Assembly (NCBI RefSeq): GCF_001644645.1
Contig: NZ_CP011390.1
Location: 2,972,001-3,036,000, forward strand
Length of the DNA: 64,000 nucleotides
Origin: Flavisolibacter tropicus
GTDB lineage: Bacteria > Bacteroidota > Bacteroidia > Chitinophagales > Chitinophagaceae
Direction of reading: 5' to 3'
Shown: piece by piece, positions 16,046 to 24,793 of the stretch
Position numbering within the stretch: position 1 is the first letter of the stretch
Layout of the letters: each line of letters begins with the position of its first letter
Position numbers and translations under genes: made by a program
The notes under the pieces: generated by a model
What the model saw: the letters and a program-made list of their open reading frames with translations, nothing else
What the model was told of the DNA's origin: nothing
Database searches by the model: none

Positions 16046-16330
16046 TCAATTCTTCTTCCTTGTACCTTGATCATTGAAAATTGAGCGTTGAACATTTCCT
16101 TTCTTGTTCCTTGTTTCTTGCCCTTGTGCCTTTCCTCCACTTCTTCATTCATCATTCCTTGTTCCTTGTACCTTGAACATTGAACATTCCTTCTTTCTTC
16201 CTTTCGCATTTCGAATTTCCCCTTTCGAATTTTTCCTACTTCTACCTTCATCATTCCTTGTTCCTTGTTCAATATTCTTCTCCTTTCCTCTGTGCGAAAC
16301 CCTTTCTCTGCGTTCTCAGCGCCGCTGCGT
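16046..16330 (+). repeat. Long heptad array, right arm of the palindromic element
   Basis: Pyrimidine-rich words: TTGATCA, TTGAAAA, TTGAGCG, TTGAACA, CCTTGTT, then GCATTTC, GAATTTC, CCCTTTC, GAATTTT, then TCATCAT, TCCTTGT, then CTGTGCG, TTCTCTG, CGTTCTC. The far end (CTCTGTG...CTCTGCG) is complementary in character to the CACAGAGACAGG words of the left arm, which makes 15768-16330 one large imperfect palindrome around the core hairpin. Confidence 0.85.
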
Positions 16331-16416
16331 GACACCAATCAACGCGAAGCGTTATCGGAAACCTTAAAAATCCTGCGGAATCCATCAATACGCGGTTCAA
16401 ACTAATAACTATGAGT

Positions 16417-16425
16417 TAACTTTGC
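16417..16425 (+). promoter_or_regulatory. Promoter -7 box for the 2-oxoacid oxidoreductase gene
   Basis: TAACTTTGC is an exact match to the Bacteroidota -7 consensus TAnnTTTG(C). It lies 17 bp before the ATG at 16442, implying a very short leader. The -33 position reads GGTTCAA, a weak match to TTTG. Confidence 0.6.
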
Positions 16426-16441
16426 AGCCTCAAATTTTACT

Positions 16442-18286
16442 ATGGAGCGTAAGCAGGAAGTTGTACAGGATGTGGTGATCAAATTTGCCGGCGATAGCGG
16501 CGATGGGATGCAGCTGACAGGTACACAGTTTACTAATAATACAGCCCTTTTGGGTGCCGACCTCTCTACCTTCCCGGACTTCCCGGCGGAGATCCGTGCC
16601 CCACAGGGTACTATTCCCGGCGTGAGCGGGTACCAATTGCGGTTTTCTTCTGAAAGCATACATACCCCTGGCGATCAATGGGATGTGCTGGTGGCCATGA
16701 ACGCTGCGGCACTGAAAACCAACCTGAAAAACCTGAAGAAAGGCGGTAAGGTGATCGTAAATACAGATGGTTTTGATACCAAAAACCTGCGCCTGGCCAA
16801 CTATGCCGATGGTGTGAACCCAATCGAGGACGATACGCTGCAGGGCTACGAGGTGATCCGAATGGATGTAACGAAGATGACCCGTGAGGCCCTAAAAGAG
16901 TCTACTTTAGGCATGAAAGAGAAGGATCGTGCCAAGAACATGTTTGTACTGGGCTTCCTGTACTGGATGTATGGCCGCGATACCAAGAGCACCGAGCAGT
17001 TCCTGGAAGAGAAGTTTGGCAAAAAGCCAGATATCCTGGAAAGCAACCTGAAAGTGCTGCGTGCGGGCTACAACTATGGCGATACAACAGAAACTTTTAC
17101 CACACAATATCATGTAGAAAAGGCCCATATTGCACCGGGTAATTACCGTTCCATCATGGGAAACCAGGCCCTGGCGTATGGCTTGATTGCCGCTTCGGTA
17201 AAGAGTGAGCTGCCTATTTTCTTAGGCACTTATCCTATTACCCCTGCCTCTGATATTTTACACGAACTAAGCAGACATAAAAACTTTGGTGTACGCACCT
17301 TCCAGGCGGAAGATGAAATTGCTGGTATCAGCGCAGCCATTGGCGCCAGCTATGGTGGCCAACTGGGCGTAACTACTACATCTGGACCTGGTATGGCACT
17401 GAAAACAGAAGCCATGGGATTGGCCCTAATGCTGGAAATACCACTGGTGATCGTAAACGTACAGCGTGGCGGTCCTTCCACAGGTTTGCCCACTAAAACC
17501 GAGCAGAGCGACCTGCTGCAAGCTTACTACGGCAGAAATGGTGAAGCACCAATGCCTGTAGTAGCAGCAGCCACTCCATCTGATTGTTTTGAAGCGGTTT
17601 ATGAGGCGGTGCGAATTGCGGTAGAGCATATGACGCCAGTGATCTTCCTGAGCGATGGCTATATTGCCAATGGTGCTGAACCTTGGAGATACCCGGTATC
17701 TGACGATCTGCCAAAGATCCATGTAACGTTTAAAACTGAACTGAATCACAACGAAGCTAAGTTCCAGCCTTACCAGCGTGATGAGAAACTGGTGCGCCCT
17801 TGGGCAGTACCTGGTACTCCGGGACTGGAGCACCGTATTGGTGGTTTGGAAAAAGAAAATATTACCGGTAATGTTAGCTACGATCCGGAAAACCACCAGC
17901 TGATGGTGAAGATCCGCCAGGAAAAAGTAGACAAGATTGCTGATTATATACCTGAGCAAAAGCTGGACAATGGTCCTGAAAAAGGAAAAGTACTGGTATT
18001 AGGCTGGGGTTCTACTTATGGCGTTATTAAAACCGCTGTAGCTGAGCTGCTGGCTGAAGGTCACGAAGTGGCTCATGCCCACCTGCGCTATGTACGTCCA
18101 TTCCCCAAAAACTTAGGCGCGATCTTAAAGAACTATGATACGATCCTGATCCCTGAGATCAACAATGGCCAGCTGATCAAGATCATCCGTGATCAGTACA
18201 TGGTAGATGCCAAGGGCTATAACAAGATCATGGGTGTACCGATTACTAAGGCTGAGCTGGTGGAGGCGATAAAGAAGTACCTATAG
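16442..18286 (+). CDS. 2-oxoacid:acceptor oxidoreductase, alpha subunit with fused gamma domain
   Basis: Subunit of a ferredoxin-linked 2-oxoacid oxidoreductase (2-oxoglutarate or pyruvate type), converting 2-oxoacid and CoA to acyl-CoA and CO2. Residues ~1-190 are the gamma domain (KFAGDSGDGMQLTG; DFPAEIRAPQGT). The alpha domain follows with YPITPASDILHELS, QAEDEIAGISAAIGAS and TTTSGPGMALKTEA, then a C-terminal transketolase-like domain (GWGSTYGVI, HLRYVRPFPKNL). The 614-aa length is normal for the fused form. The TPP-binding beta subunit usually follows directly, but here the next DNA is a repeat array and an opposite-strand gene. Confidence 0.92.
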   Translation: MERKQEVVQDVVIKFAGDSGDGMQLTGTQFTNNTALLGADLSTFPDFPAEIRAPQGTIPGVSGYQLRFSSESIHTPGDQWDVLVAMNAAALKTNLKNLKKGGKVIVNTDGFDTKNLRLANYADGVNPIEDDTLQGYEVIRMDVTKMTREALKESTLGMKEKDRAKNMFVLGFLYWMYGRDTKSTEQFLEEKFGKKPDILESNLKVLRAGYNYGDTTETFTTQYHVEKAHIAPGNYRSIMGNQALAYGLIAASVKSELPIFLGTYPITPASDILHELSRHKNFGVRTFQAEDEIAGISAAIGASYGGQLGVTTTSGPGMALKTEAMGLALMLEIPLVIVNVQRGGPSTGLPTKTEQSDLLQAYYGRNGEAPMPVVAAATPSDCFEAVYEAVRIAVEHMTPVIFLSDGYIANGAEPWRYPVSDDLPKIHVTFKTELNHNEAKFQPYQRDEKLVRPWAVPGTPGLEHRIGGLEKENITGNVSYDPENHQLMVKIRQEKVDKIADYIPEQKLDNGPEKGKVLVLGWGSTYGVIKTAVAELLAEGHEVAHAHLRYVRPFPKNLGAILKNYDTILIPEINNGQLIKIIRDQYMVDAKGYNKIMGVPITKAELVEAIKKYL

Positions 18287-18288
18287 GC

Positions 18289-18394
18289 GTGAATGATGAG
18301 TGGTGAATGGTGAGTATCGTGAAACGTCAAACGTGAGACGTGAAAGGCTACAAGCTGCACGCTTCAAGTCAAAAGCAATCTTTCTTTATAAAAG
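18289..18394 (+). repeat. Heptad array, left arm of a core-hairpin element
   Basis: Begins 3 bp after the stop codon: GTGAATG, ATGAGTG, GTGAATG, GTGAGTA, TCGTGAA, ACGTCAA, ACGTGAG, ACGTGAA, AGGCTAC, AAGCTGC, ACGCTTC, AAGTCAA, AAGCAAT. From about 18318 to the end of the hairpin it is nearly identical to the reverse complement of 28224-28327. Confidence 0.92.
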
Positions 18395-18423
18395 AAAAGC
18401 ACTCCTTTAAGCGGAGTGCTTTT
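18395..18423. terminator. Core hairpin / bidirectional terminator
   Basis: AAAAGCACTCC (18395-18405) and GGAGTGCTTTT (18413-18423) pair over 11 bp with a 7-nt loop, followed by CTTTTTAG. It lies between the convergent oxidoreductase and HD/Pycsar genes, so it fits a bidirectional terminator. Confidence 0.82.
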
Positions 18424-18439
18424 CTTTTTAGTATATCCC

Positions 18440-18772
18440 TTCTTTGCGTCTTTTCATCTTTGCGCCTTTGCGTGAAATCCCTCCTTGAACTTGAGCATTG
18501 ATAATTGAGCATTGAACATTCCCTCTCTCATTACTCCTTACTCATCACTCATTATTCATCATTCCTTGTTCCTTCTTCAATATTCCCTTCCTCCTTTTCT
18601 CCTTTCCTCCGTGTCCCTCCCTTGTCCCTTGTTTCTTGAACCTTGAGCCTTGCATCTTCCCTTCTTCCTTCATCATTCCTTGTTCCTTGTTCAATATTCT
18701 CTGTGCTCCTCCCTGCCCATGTGCCTCCGTGGTTCCTCCCTCTCCGCGCCCTCTGCGCCTCTGCGCGAAACC
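18440..18772 (+). repeat. Heptad array of ~330 bp, right arm
   Basis: Pyrimidine-rich run: TTGAGCA, TTGATAA, TTGAGCA, TTGAACA, then CTCATCA, CTCATTA, TTCATCA, TTCCTTG, TTCCTTC, then CTTGTCC, CTTGTTT, CTTGAAC, CTTGAGC, CTTGCAT, then TCCTTGT, TCAATAT, and finally CCGTGGT and CTCTGCG words. Word families change while a 7-bp phase is kept over most of the length. Shadow ORFs through it are not genes. Confidence 0.9.
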
Positions 18773-18807
18773 ATATAGCGCGAAGCGCTCTTTTTAGCAG
18801 ACAGATA

Positions 18808-20052
18808 TTACCTCGCCCAGAAGGTAGAGATGCAAAAGGCCAGAACGGCAATAATCAACCCGTACATAAAAATGTTGTAGGAGATACGGAGGTAACGATA
18901 CTTCTGCGCCAGTACAATACCCAGGAAATAAATGTCTTTGATCATACTGCCATAGATATAGTCGCGGTCCTTTAGCATCTCGTTCATGGCCCAGTTGTAT
19001 TCCTGCAATTCCATTTTGTGAAAGTTACCGAAGAACAATAGGTTGGTCTCCTTGTTACGGATATCCTCCTCTGTAAACTTACCAGAGGTAACGGAAGGAC
19101 GTATTGCTAACACCGCAAAGACAATGGCTAATAGAGAAACCACGGCTAGCATTAAAGTAGGAATAGCTAAGTGTGGATAATACTCCAAGCGTCCCAGCAA
19201 CACGGAGAACATGATAGAGATAATGATCGAATTTACTGAGATCATGATATTGGCCTTGGTATCGGCCATTTGACTTAAATGTATATGGTTGCCAGATGTC
19301 AGGCGAAAAACAGTTTGTACGCCACGCTCGGCTTCTTTCCGAATACGTTCCGCCCTCTTTTTTTCAGCATTATCGTTTTTACCTTCTCCAGCTTCAACAT
19401 CAAATGAATAAGGAGATATTTCCATTGCTTCAGTATGCTTCACCTCTTTATCGCCTTGCTTCTTTCTCAGCTCCCGTATCCATTCCTGTTTTTTGGGTTC
19501 CCGCATGCGTTGTGCATAGTCGGTGAAATACTGGTGACTTTCTAGGAACTCAATATTTCGCTGCCGCCACTCCTTTTTTGAAAACTGTTTATTAAAATAA
19601 AACTCCTGCTCCTGTCGCAGGTGATCATTCATTTTCTTGAAATCATTGCTACCCAAGTGATAGAGGTCTGCATCGCATATGATCTTTTCTATCAGGCTTA
19701 AAGGCGACTGTGGCATATGCGTTGCTTGTATACTGGACGTAACGCGTTGAATAATTTCATCTTCAATGCCTTTGCTTTTTAGAAACTCAGTGGCCAGCCG
19801 AATGCTTTCTTTTTCATGGTCTTCGGCCTTCCCACTACTAAACCCGGTATCATGAAACCATGCAGCCAATAAAAGTGTCAATCGATCTTCATCATTCAGG
19901 TTGTGGTAAGCAGCCAATTCTTCAGCAGCAGCTACGACCTGTTGTGTATGCTCCAGATTATGAAATACAAAATGAGGGTCTACTTTATGCTTGAACAATT
20001 CGGTTACATATGGCCGTACCTGTGTTAACAATTGAAGCTGTTGATCATTCAT
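18808..20052 (-). CDS. HD-domain protein with C-terminal Pycsar-effector-like membrane domain
   Basis: Two-part protein (414 aa). Residues ~10-150 are an HD phosphohydrolase-like domain: HNLEHTQQVVAAAEELAAYH, AAWFHDTGFS (HD pair) and ICDADLYHLG. After a charged linker, residues ~255-414 carry three predicted membrane helices and the pattern SQMADTKANIMISVNSIIIS, typical of DUF5706, the transmembrane effector domain of Pycsar anti-phage systems. No PycC cyclase gene is nearby, so it may be a partnerless homologue with another role, or act with a distant cyclase. Its start is 21 bp from the divergent SdiA-regulated-type gene. Confidence 0.78.
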   Translation of the reverse strand: MNDQQLQLLTQVRPYVTELFKHKVDPHFVFHNLEHTQQVVAAAEELAAYHNLNDEDRLTLLLAAWFHDTGFSSGKAEDHEKESIRLATEFLKSKGIEDEIIQRVTSSIQATHMPQSPLSLIEKIICDADLYHLGSNDFKKMNDHLRQEQEFYFNKQFSKKEWRQRNIEFLESHQYFTDYAQRMREPKKQEWIRELRKKQGDKEVKHTEAMEISPYSFDVEAGEGKNDNAEKKRAERIRKEAERGVQTVFRLTSGNHIHLSQMADTKANIMISVNSIIISIMFSVLLGRLEYYPHLAIPTLMLAVVSLLAIVFAVLAIRPSVTSGKFTEEDIRNKETNLLFFGNFHKMELQEYNWAMNEMLKDRDYIYGSMIKDIYFLGIVLAQKYRYLRISYNIFMYGLIIAVLAFCISTFWAR

Positions 20053-20073
20053 ACTAGAAAATTACTTTAAAAA

Positions 20074-20970
20074 TTGAGTAGAATCATGCATGTTCTTAGA
20101 GGAAAGTCTTTACCCAGCTATTTATTTTTTGCCGGTATTCTGTTGACCACGCTTACCTCTTGCGAGCTTTTCTGGTCGCCCAAGTCGCCACATGGCTATG
20201 TGGTTCCCCGGCCGAACAAGATGATCCTGGAGAAAAAGCTGAATGAAATATCCGGCCTTTGTTACTTGCCGGAAGAAAACGCTTTTCTCACTATAGCAGA
20301 CAACAAGCAAAAAGTTTACCGCGTAACGGTTGATGGAAAAGTGAGCAACTACTTTGAGCATGATTTTGCCAAACAAGATGACTTTGAGGACGTTGTAAAA
20401 GTAGACAGTAGTGTTTATGTATTGGTGAGCGATGGTACGATCATCGACATTAAAAGAAAAGATAGCCTGCTTGTTACTACAAAGTATCATTTTCCAACAA
20501 CGGACGATACCAATAAGAATGATTTTGAAACCCTGTATTACGACTCTACGTCTAAAGGGCTGATCATGCTATGCAAAGAGTGTGAGATAGAAAGTGGAAA
20601 AGGGATTCGCACAGCTTACCGGTTTGATATATATACACATCAATTTGACCCTGCACCCTACTATACCATTCCAACGAAAAGTGTGGCCGACAAGCTAAAA
20701 GATGGAAAAATTGACTTTCACCCCTCTGCGGCAGCCTTTAACCCCATAGATAAGCGGCTGTACATCCTTTCTTCAAAAGGTCATCTGCTCATTTCTACAG
20801 ACGGGAAAAGCAAGGTATTGGAGGTTTTCCGCTTAAACCCAACTTTATACCCTCAGGCCGAAGGCATTGCTTTTGCATCTAATGGCGATATGTATATAAC
20901 GAATGAAGCGAAACTGGGGAAACCAACGCTTTTACGCATACCCTATAAATCCATGACGAAAAAAAGATGA
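20074..20970 (+). CDS. SdiA-regulated-domain lipoprotein (beta-propeller)
   Basis: Lipoprotein of 298 aa; the N-terminus has a signal segment with lipobox TLTSC. The mature part matches the SdiA-regulated (YjiK-like) beta-propeller family, with repeated strand motifs such as LNEISGLCYLPEENAFLTIA, DDFEDVVKVDSSVYVLVSDG and HPSAAAFNPIDKRLYILSSK. The family is named for an E. coli regulon member, and its biochemical role is not established. The 3' end overlaps the next ATG (20967) by 4 bp, so the two are translationally coupled. Confidence 0.85.
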   Translation: MSRIMHVLRGKSLPSYLFFAGILLTTLTSCELFWSPKSPHGYVVPRPNKMILEKKLNEISGLCYLPEENAFLTIADNKQKVYRVTVDGKVSNYFEHDFAKQDDFEDVVKVDSSVYVLVSDGTIIDIKRKDSLLVTTKYHFPTTDDTNKNDFETLYYDSTSKGLIMLCKECEIESGKGIRTAYRFDIYTHQFDPAPYYTIPTKSVADKLKDGKIDFHPSAAAFNPIDKRLYILSSKGHLLISTDGKSKVLEVFRLNPTLYPQAEGIAFASNGDMYITNEAKLGKPTLLRIPYKSMTKKR

Positions 20971-23900
20971 AAACGATGAGAAGAAGCCTGATTTGTTTGG
21001 TAATCCTATTGTGTACCAATGTGTTTTCAATCGCCCAAACCGACTCTATTCGTCACCGTATCTTCCTGGTAGGTGACGCCGGTTCGCTATATAGCGGCAA
21101 ACATCCCGTTGTAGACTGGTTGAAAAAAAATGCCGACTGGAATGACGAGAAGAACATGGTGATCTTCATGGGCGATAATGTTTATGAAATGGGATTACCC
21201 ACAGAAGGAGAACCCAATTATGCCTATTACAAGCAGGTCATAGATTACCAGATTAGCCTCGTAAAAGGGAAAAAAGCCAAGGCCTATTTTGTTATGGGCA
21301 ACCATGACTGGATGAATGGCAAGATCGGTGGCTGGCAGCAAGCTATGCGGCAGGAAGACTATATCAATGGTCAGTTGCAATCTAATATACAGGCCTTACC
21401 TACTGGTGGCTGTCCAGGCCCCGAAGTAGTAGATGTAGATACATTAGTGGCGTTAACCTTGATGGACAGCCAATGGTTTTTACACACGCATGATAAGCCC
21501 GGCCCCGGCTCCAGCTGTCTATCAAAAACAATTGATGAATTCAGTACAGAGTTGAATGAAATTGTACAGTCGCATCAAAATCAACTATTATTACTGGTAG
21601 ATCACCATCCCTTGCATACACATGGTGTTCATGGAGGCGCCACCTATACCTTACGTCATCACATTTTTCCTTTAACAGAATTATCTCCTGCCCTGTACAT
21701 ACCTCTACCCGTATTAGGCTCCATTTATCCCATAGCCCGCGGCTTGTTTGGTAATATTCAGGATGTGAACCATCCTTTATACCGTGGAATGGCACGCACC
21801 GTTGAGGACGTAATGACGAAACACCCCAACCCAATTGTAGCATCAGGACATGACCATAGTTTACAATTACTCGTGCACGACAGTTTGTATCAAATTGTAA
21901 GTGGTGCAGGGGCAAAGCTTTCTGCCATTGACCAAAAGAAACACAACAACGATCTACTCTTTGCTCATACCCAGTTTGGTTGTGCGGCACTTGAGATTTA
22001 TAAAAGCGGGAAGGTGACTGTAAAATATTTTGATATTAATAGTCCCAATTACAATACGCCATTGTATGCAAAGGATTTGAAGACCATTACCAAATTGCCC
22101 GATGTAGCCAGCACAGACAGCATTGGCATACTACCGGAAAGTGTTACTGTTAGCGCTAACCCAAGGTTGGAAGGAAGCGCCTTTTCAAAGCTTCTGGTAG
22201 GACGCAATTACAGACGCGAATGGACGACGCCTGTAACCATGCCAGTTCTAAACATGGGTGAAGAACAAGGAGGGCTGCGCCCAGTGAAACTAGGAGGTGG
22301 TAAGCAAACCCGTTCTTTACGTTTAGAGGACGCGAATAAAAAAGAGTGGACCTTACGCTCCATTGAAAAGTATCCTGAAGCTGCCATACCTGCCGACCTA
22401 CGGCAAACATTTGCCAAGGACATTGTAGAACAAGGGGTTTCGGCATCATACCCTTATTCCTCTTTATCCATAGGACCACTGGTACAGGCTGCTGGCGTAC
22501 CTTATATTCGACGTAAACTGGTATATGTACCCAGCGATCCACGCCTGCTGCGCTTTCGATCTAACTTTTCCCAGATACCGGCTATTCTGGAGGAAAGGGA
22601 ACCTGTAGGTATAAAGAAGACAGACAACACCGATGAAGTGGTTCTAAAGCTGTTTAAGGACAATGATGATCATGTTGATCAACGCAGTGTATTACGGGCG
22701 CGCTTGTTAGACAATTTTATCATGGACTTCGATCGCCATGAAGATCAGTGGCGCTGGGCTACGTACGATACTGGTAAAGGCAAGGTCTACTTTGCCATTC
22801 CCCGCGATCATGACCAGGCCTTTTTTAAAAGCGAGGGCATTTTACCTCTCTTTGCGGCCAAGCCGTGGTTTGTACCAGAGCTCCAAGGCTTCCGCCCCAA
22901 AGCGAAAAACATCAAAACCTTTAACCGGCCAGCGCGCAATATGGATCGCTTCTTTCTCACTGAACTGAATAAAGAAGACTGGCAACACCACATAGACACC
23001 TTCCTGAATGCTATGACAGACAAAGTGATTGAAGAGGCCTTAAAGCTACAGCCACAGGAAGTTCAGGATCATAACATGAATGAGATCATAGCTACGCTAA
23101 AAAAGCGCCGTAAGTATTTCCGGGATGACATGATGAAATACTACCGGTTCATTTCCAAGGAGGTGAATATAACCGGCTCTAACCAGCGGGAACAATTCCA
23201 TATATTCAGAAATGATGACAATACAGTAAAAGTAGTCGTTAATAAAATCAAGAAGGATAGTACGCTGGGGGCAACCATGTACGAGCGTGTTTTTGACCCA
23301 TCCGTTACCAAAGTACTCAACTTATATGGCCTTGGAGATGAAGACCGTTTTATTGTGGAAGGCAATCGCACACATATATTGATACGCATGATCGGTGGCG
23401 CCGGCAATGATTGCTTTATACACAAAGGTCATGGCGGGAATTTGCTTGCCTTCGACGCTTCTTTTGAAAAGAACAATATTTCAGGTAACCCCGGCATACG
23501 CAACCGGATTTCCAGTGATCCTGCAGTCAACGTATTTAACCGCCTAGGCTACAAATACAATTATATCAACCCAGGCCTTACGGTAGCCTATAATGTAGAT
23601 GACGGTGTATACCTGGGCGGGCAAATGGAAGTGATCCGCCAACAGTTTCGGAAAGAACCTTACGGCGTACGACAATATGTAGCTGGAAGCGTAGCATTGA
23701 AAACAGGTGCCTTGCGTTTTAAATATGAAGGCGACTGGATAAAAGCCATCGGCAACCAAGATCTATTGGTTCGTGCCGATATACGTGCCCCGGTCAATGT
23801 GACCAACTTCTTTGGTGTGGGCAATACGACAACATTTAACAAAGACCTGCAACGAAAAAGCCTCTATTACAGAACGCGGTATAATTATGTAGATGCTTCT

Positions 23901-24620
23901 GTGCTATTACGTCGCCAACTGCAGTCCTGGTTCCGTGTTAACTATGGCGCCGCCTTCCAATACTACAAGGTAAATCAAGATGAAAACCTGGACCGGTTTA
24001 TCACCAATTTTGCGCAAAACGGACTCAACCCTGAAACAATCTATAAAGAAAGATTGTTTGCTGGCGCTCACTTAAAGCTGGATATCAATTCTAAAAACAA
24101 TCCGGTTATTCCTACCCGTGGTTTTGTTATGGACTTGAATGTGCGTCCGCTGTTCGGCCTGAATAGCTACAGCCACGACCTGTTGCGTACAGATATTGAC
24201 ATGCGTGTATACGCCAGCGTGTATAATATTCCAAGACTGGTAGTAGCCACCCGCCTTGGCTGGGGCAAAAACTTTGGCCAGTTTGAGTTTCCGCAAGCCT
24301 ACTACTTAGGGGGCACTGAAAACCTGCGTGGTTACCGCCGCGACCGGTTTGCTGGTCGTTCCCGCTTGTACAACAATTTTGAAGTGCGTTATCGGCTGGC
24401 CGATTTTAGCACCTACCTATTCCCCGGTTCATTTGGTGTGCTGGCCTTTAATGATATTGGGCGGGTATGGGCTGATGGAGAAAGCTCCAGCGACTGGAAA
24501 ATAGGTAATGGTGTTGGAGTGTGGTTAGCCCCCATCAAGCGGTTTGTTATTGCCGCTCATTTTGCGCGCTCCAAGGAGGAGAAGTTTATGCCTTACATAA
24601 CGTTTGGCTTCCAGTTCTAA
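20967..24620 (+). CDS. Metallophosphatase / kinase-like / BamA-type outer-membrane barrel fusion
   Basis: Protein of 1217 aa with a signal peptide ending in IAQ. Residues ~25-330 are a calcineurin-like metallophosphoesterase: LVGDAG, FMGDNVYEMG, MGNHDW, VDHHPLHTHG, ASGHDHS. Residues ~440-720 contain LLDNFIMDFDRHEDQW (D589-R590-H591) and IPRDHDQAFF (D614, D616), a spacing that recalls the catalytic and metal-binding loops of CotH/Fam20-type secreted kinases. The last ~370 residues form a BamA/TamA-like (D15) barrel with NLRGYRRDRF near residue 1120 and a terminal Phe (FGFQF). It probably displays the enzymatic domains at the outer membrane. The kinase-like assignment is from motifs only. Confidence 0.82.
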   Translation: MKTMRRSLICLVILLCTNVFSIAQTDSIRHRIFLVGDAGSLYSGKHPVVDWLKKNADWNDEKNMVIFMGDNVYEMGLPTEGEPNYAYYKQVIDYQISLVKGKKAKAYFVMGNHDWMNGKIGGWQQAMRQEDYINGQLQSNIQALPTGGCPGPEVVDVDTLVALTLMDSQWFLHTHDKPGPGSSCLSKTIDEFSTELNEIVQSHQNQLLLLVDHHPLHTHGVHGGATYTLRHHIFPLTELSPALYIPLPVLGSIYPIARGLFGNIQDVNHPLYRGMARTVEDVMTKHPNPIVASGHDHSLQLLVHDSLYQIVSGAGAKLSAIDQKKHNNDLLFAHTQFGCAALEIYKSGKVTVKYFDINSPNYNTPLYAKDLKTITKLPDVASTDSIGILPESVTVSANPRLEGSAFSKLLVGRNYRREWTTPVTMPVLNMGEEQGGLRPVKLGGGKQTRSLRLEDANKKEWTLRSIEKYPEAAIPADLRQTFAKDIVEQGVSASYPYSSLSIGPLVQAAGVPYIRRKLVYVPSDPRLLRFRSNFSQIPAILEEREPVGIKKTDNTDEVVLKLFKDNDDHVDQRSVLRARLLDNFIMDFDRHEDQWRWATYDTGKGKVYFAIPRDHDQAFFKSEGILPLFAAKPWFVPELQGFRPKAKNIKTFNRPARNMDRFFLTELNKEDWQHHIDTFLNAMTDKVIEEALKLQPQEVQDHNMNEIIATLKKRRKYFRDDMMKYYRFISKEVNITGSNQREQFHIFRNDDNTVKVVVNKIKKDSTLGATMYERVFDPSVTKVLNLYGLGDEDRFIVEGNRTHILIRMIGGAGNDCFIHKGHGGNLLAFDASFEKNNISGNPGIRNRISSDPAVNVFNRLGYKYNYINPGLTVAYNVDDGVYLGGQMEVIRQQFRKEPYGVRQYVAGSVALKTGALRFKYEGDWIKAIGNQDLLVRADIRAPVNVTNFFGVGNTTTFNKDLQRKSLYYRTRYNYVDASVLLRRQLQSWFRVNYGAAFQYYKVNQDENLDRFITNFAQNGLNPETIYKERLFAGAHLKLDINSKNNPVIPTRGFVMDLNVRPLFGLNSYSHDLLRTDIDMRVYASVYNIPRLVVATRLGWGKNFGQFEFPQAYYLGGTENLRGYRRDRFAGRSRLYNNFEVRYRLADFSTYLFPGSFGVLAFNDIGRVWADGESSSDWKIGNGVGVWLAPIKRFVIAAHFARSKEEKFMPYITFGFQF

Positions 24621-24638
24621 GATCGGTTCTTATACAAT

Positions 24639-24669
24639 AAAAAAGCCCTGTTGCATACAGGGCTTTTTT
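24639..24669. terminator. Rho-independent terminator after the barrel fusion gene
   Basis: AAAAAAGCCCTG (24639-24650) and CAGGGCTTTTTT (24658-24669) form a perfect 12-bp stem with a 7-nt loop and flanking A/T runs, 18 bp after the stop codon. Confidence 0.88.
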
Positions 24670-24770
24670 ATTGTTGCTATTTGAAAGCTATTTCACTCCA
24701 CTATTTCGGCAATCTATCCTTTTGTTTTCGGCCTTATTCAGCCTTAACTATAGCATGTATACCAGCCTGT

Positions 24771-24778
24771 TATTTTTG
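24771..24778 (+). promoter_or_regulatory. Candidate -7 box supporting the start at 24794
   Basis: TATTTTTG matches TAnnTTTG and lies 15 bp upstream of the ATG at 24794. If used, transcription would begin inside the longer frame, so the shorter start is the right one. A good -33 box is not visible. Confidence 0.45.
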
Positions 24779-24793
24779 ACCAATAGCTTTTTT

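Noticed and set aside
16024-16367. ORFs on both strands across the 16046-16330 array
   Set aside because: Low-complexity repeat DNA without start context or domain.
18552-18975. 99-aa and 110-aa ORFs over the 18440-18772 array
   Set aside because: Repeat-derived, and the + strand frame overlaps the real HD/Pycsar gene.
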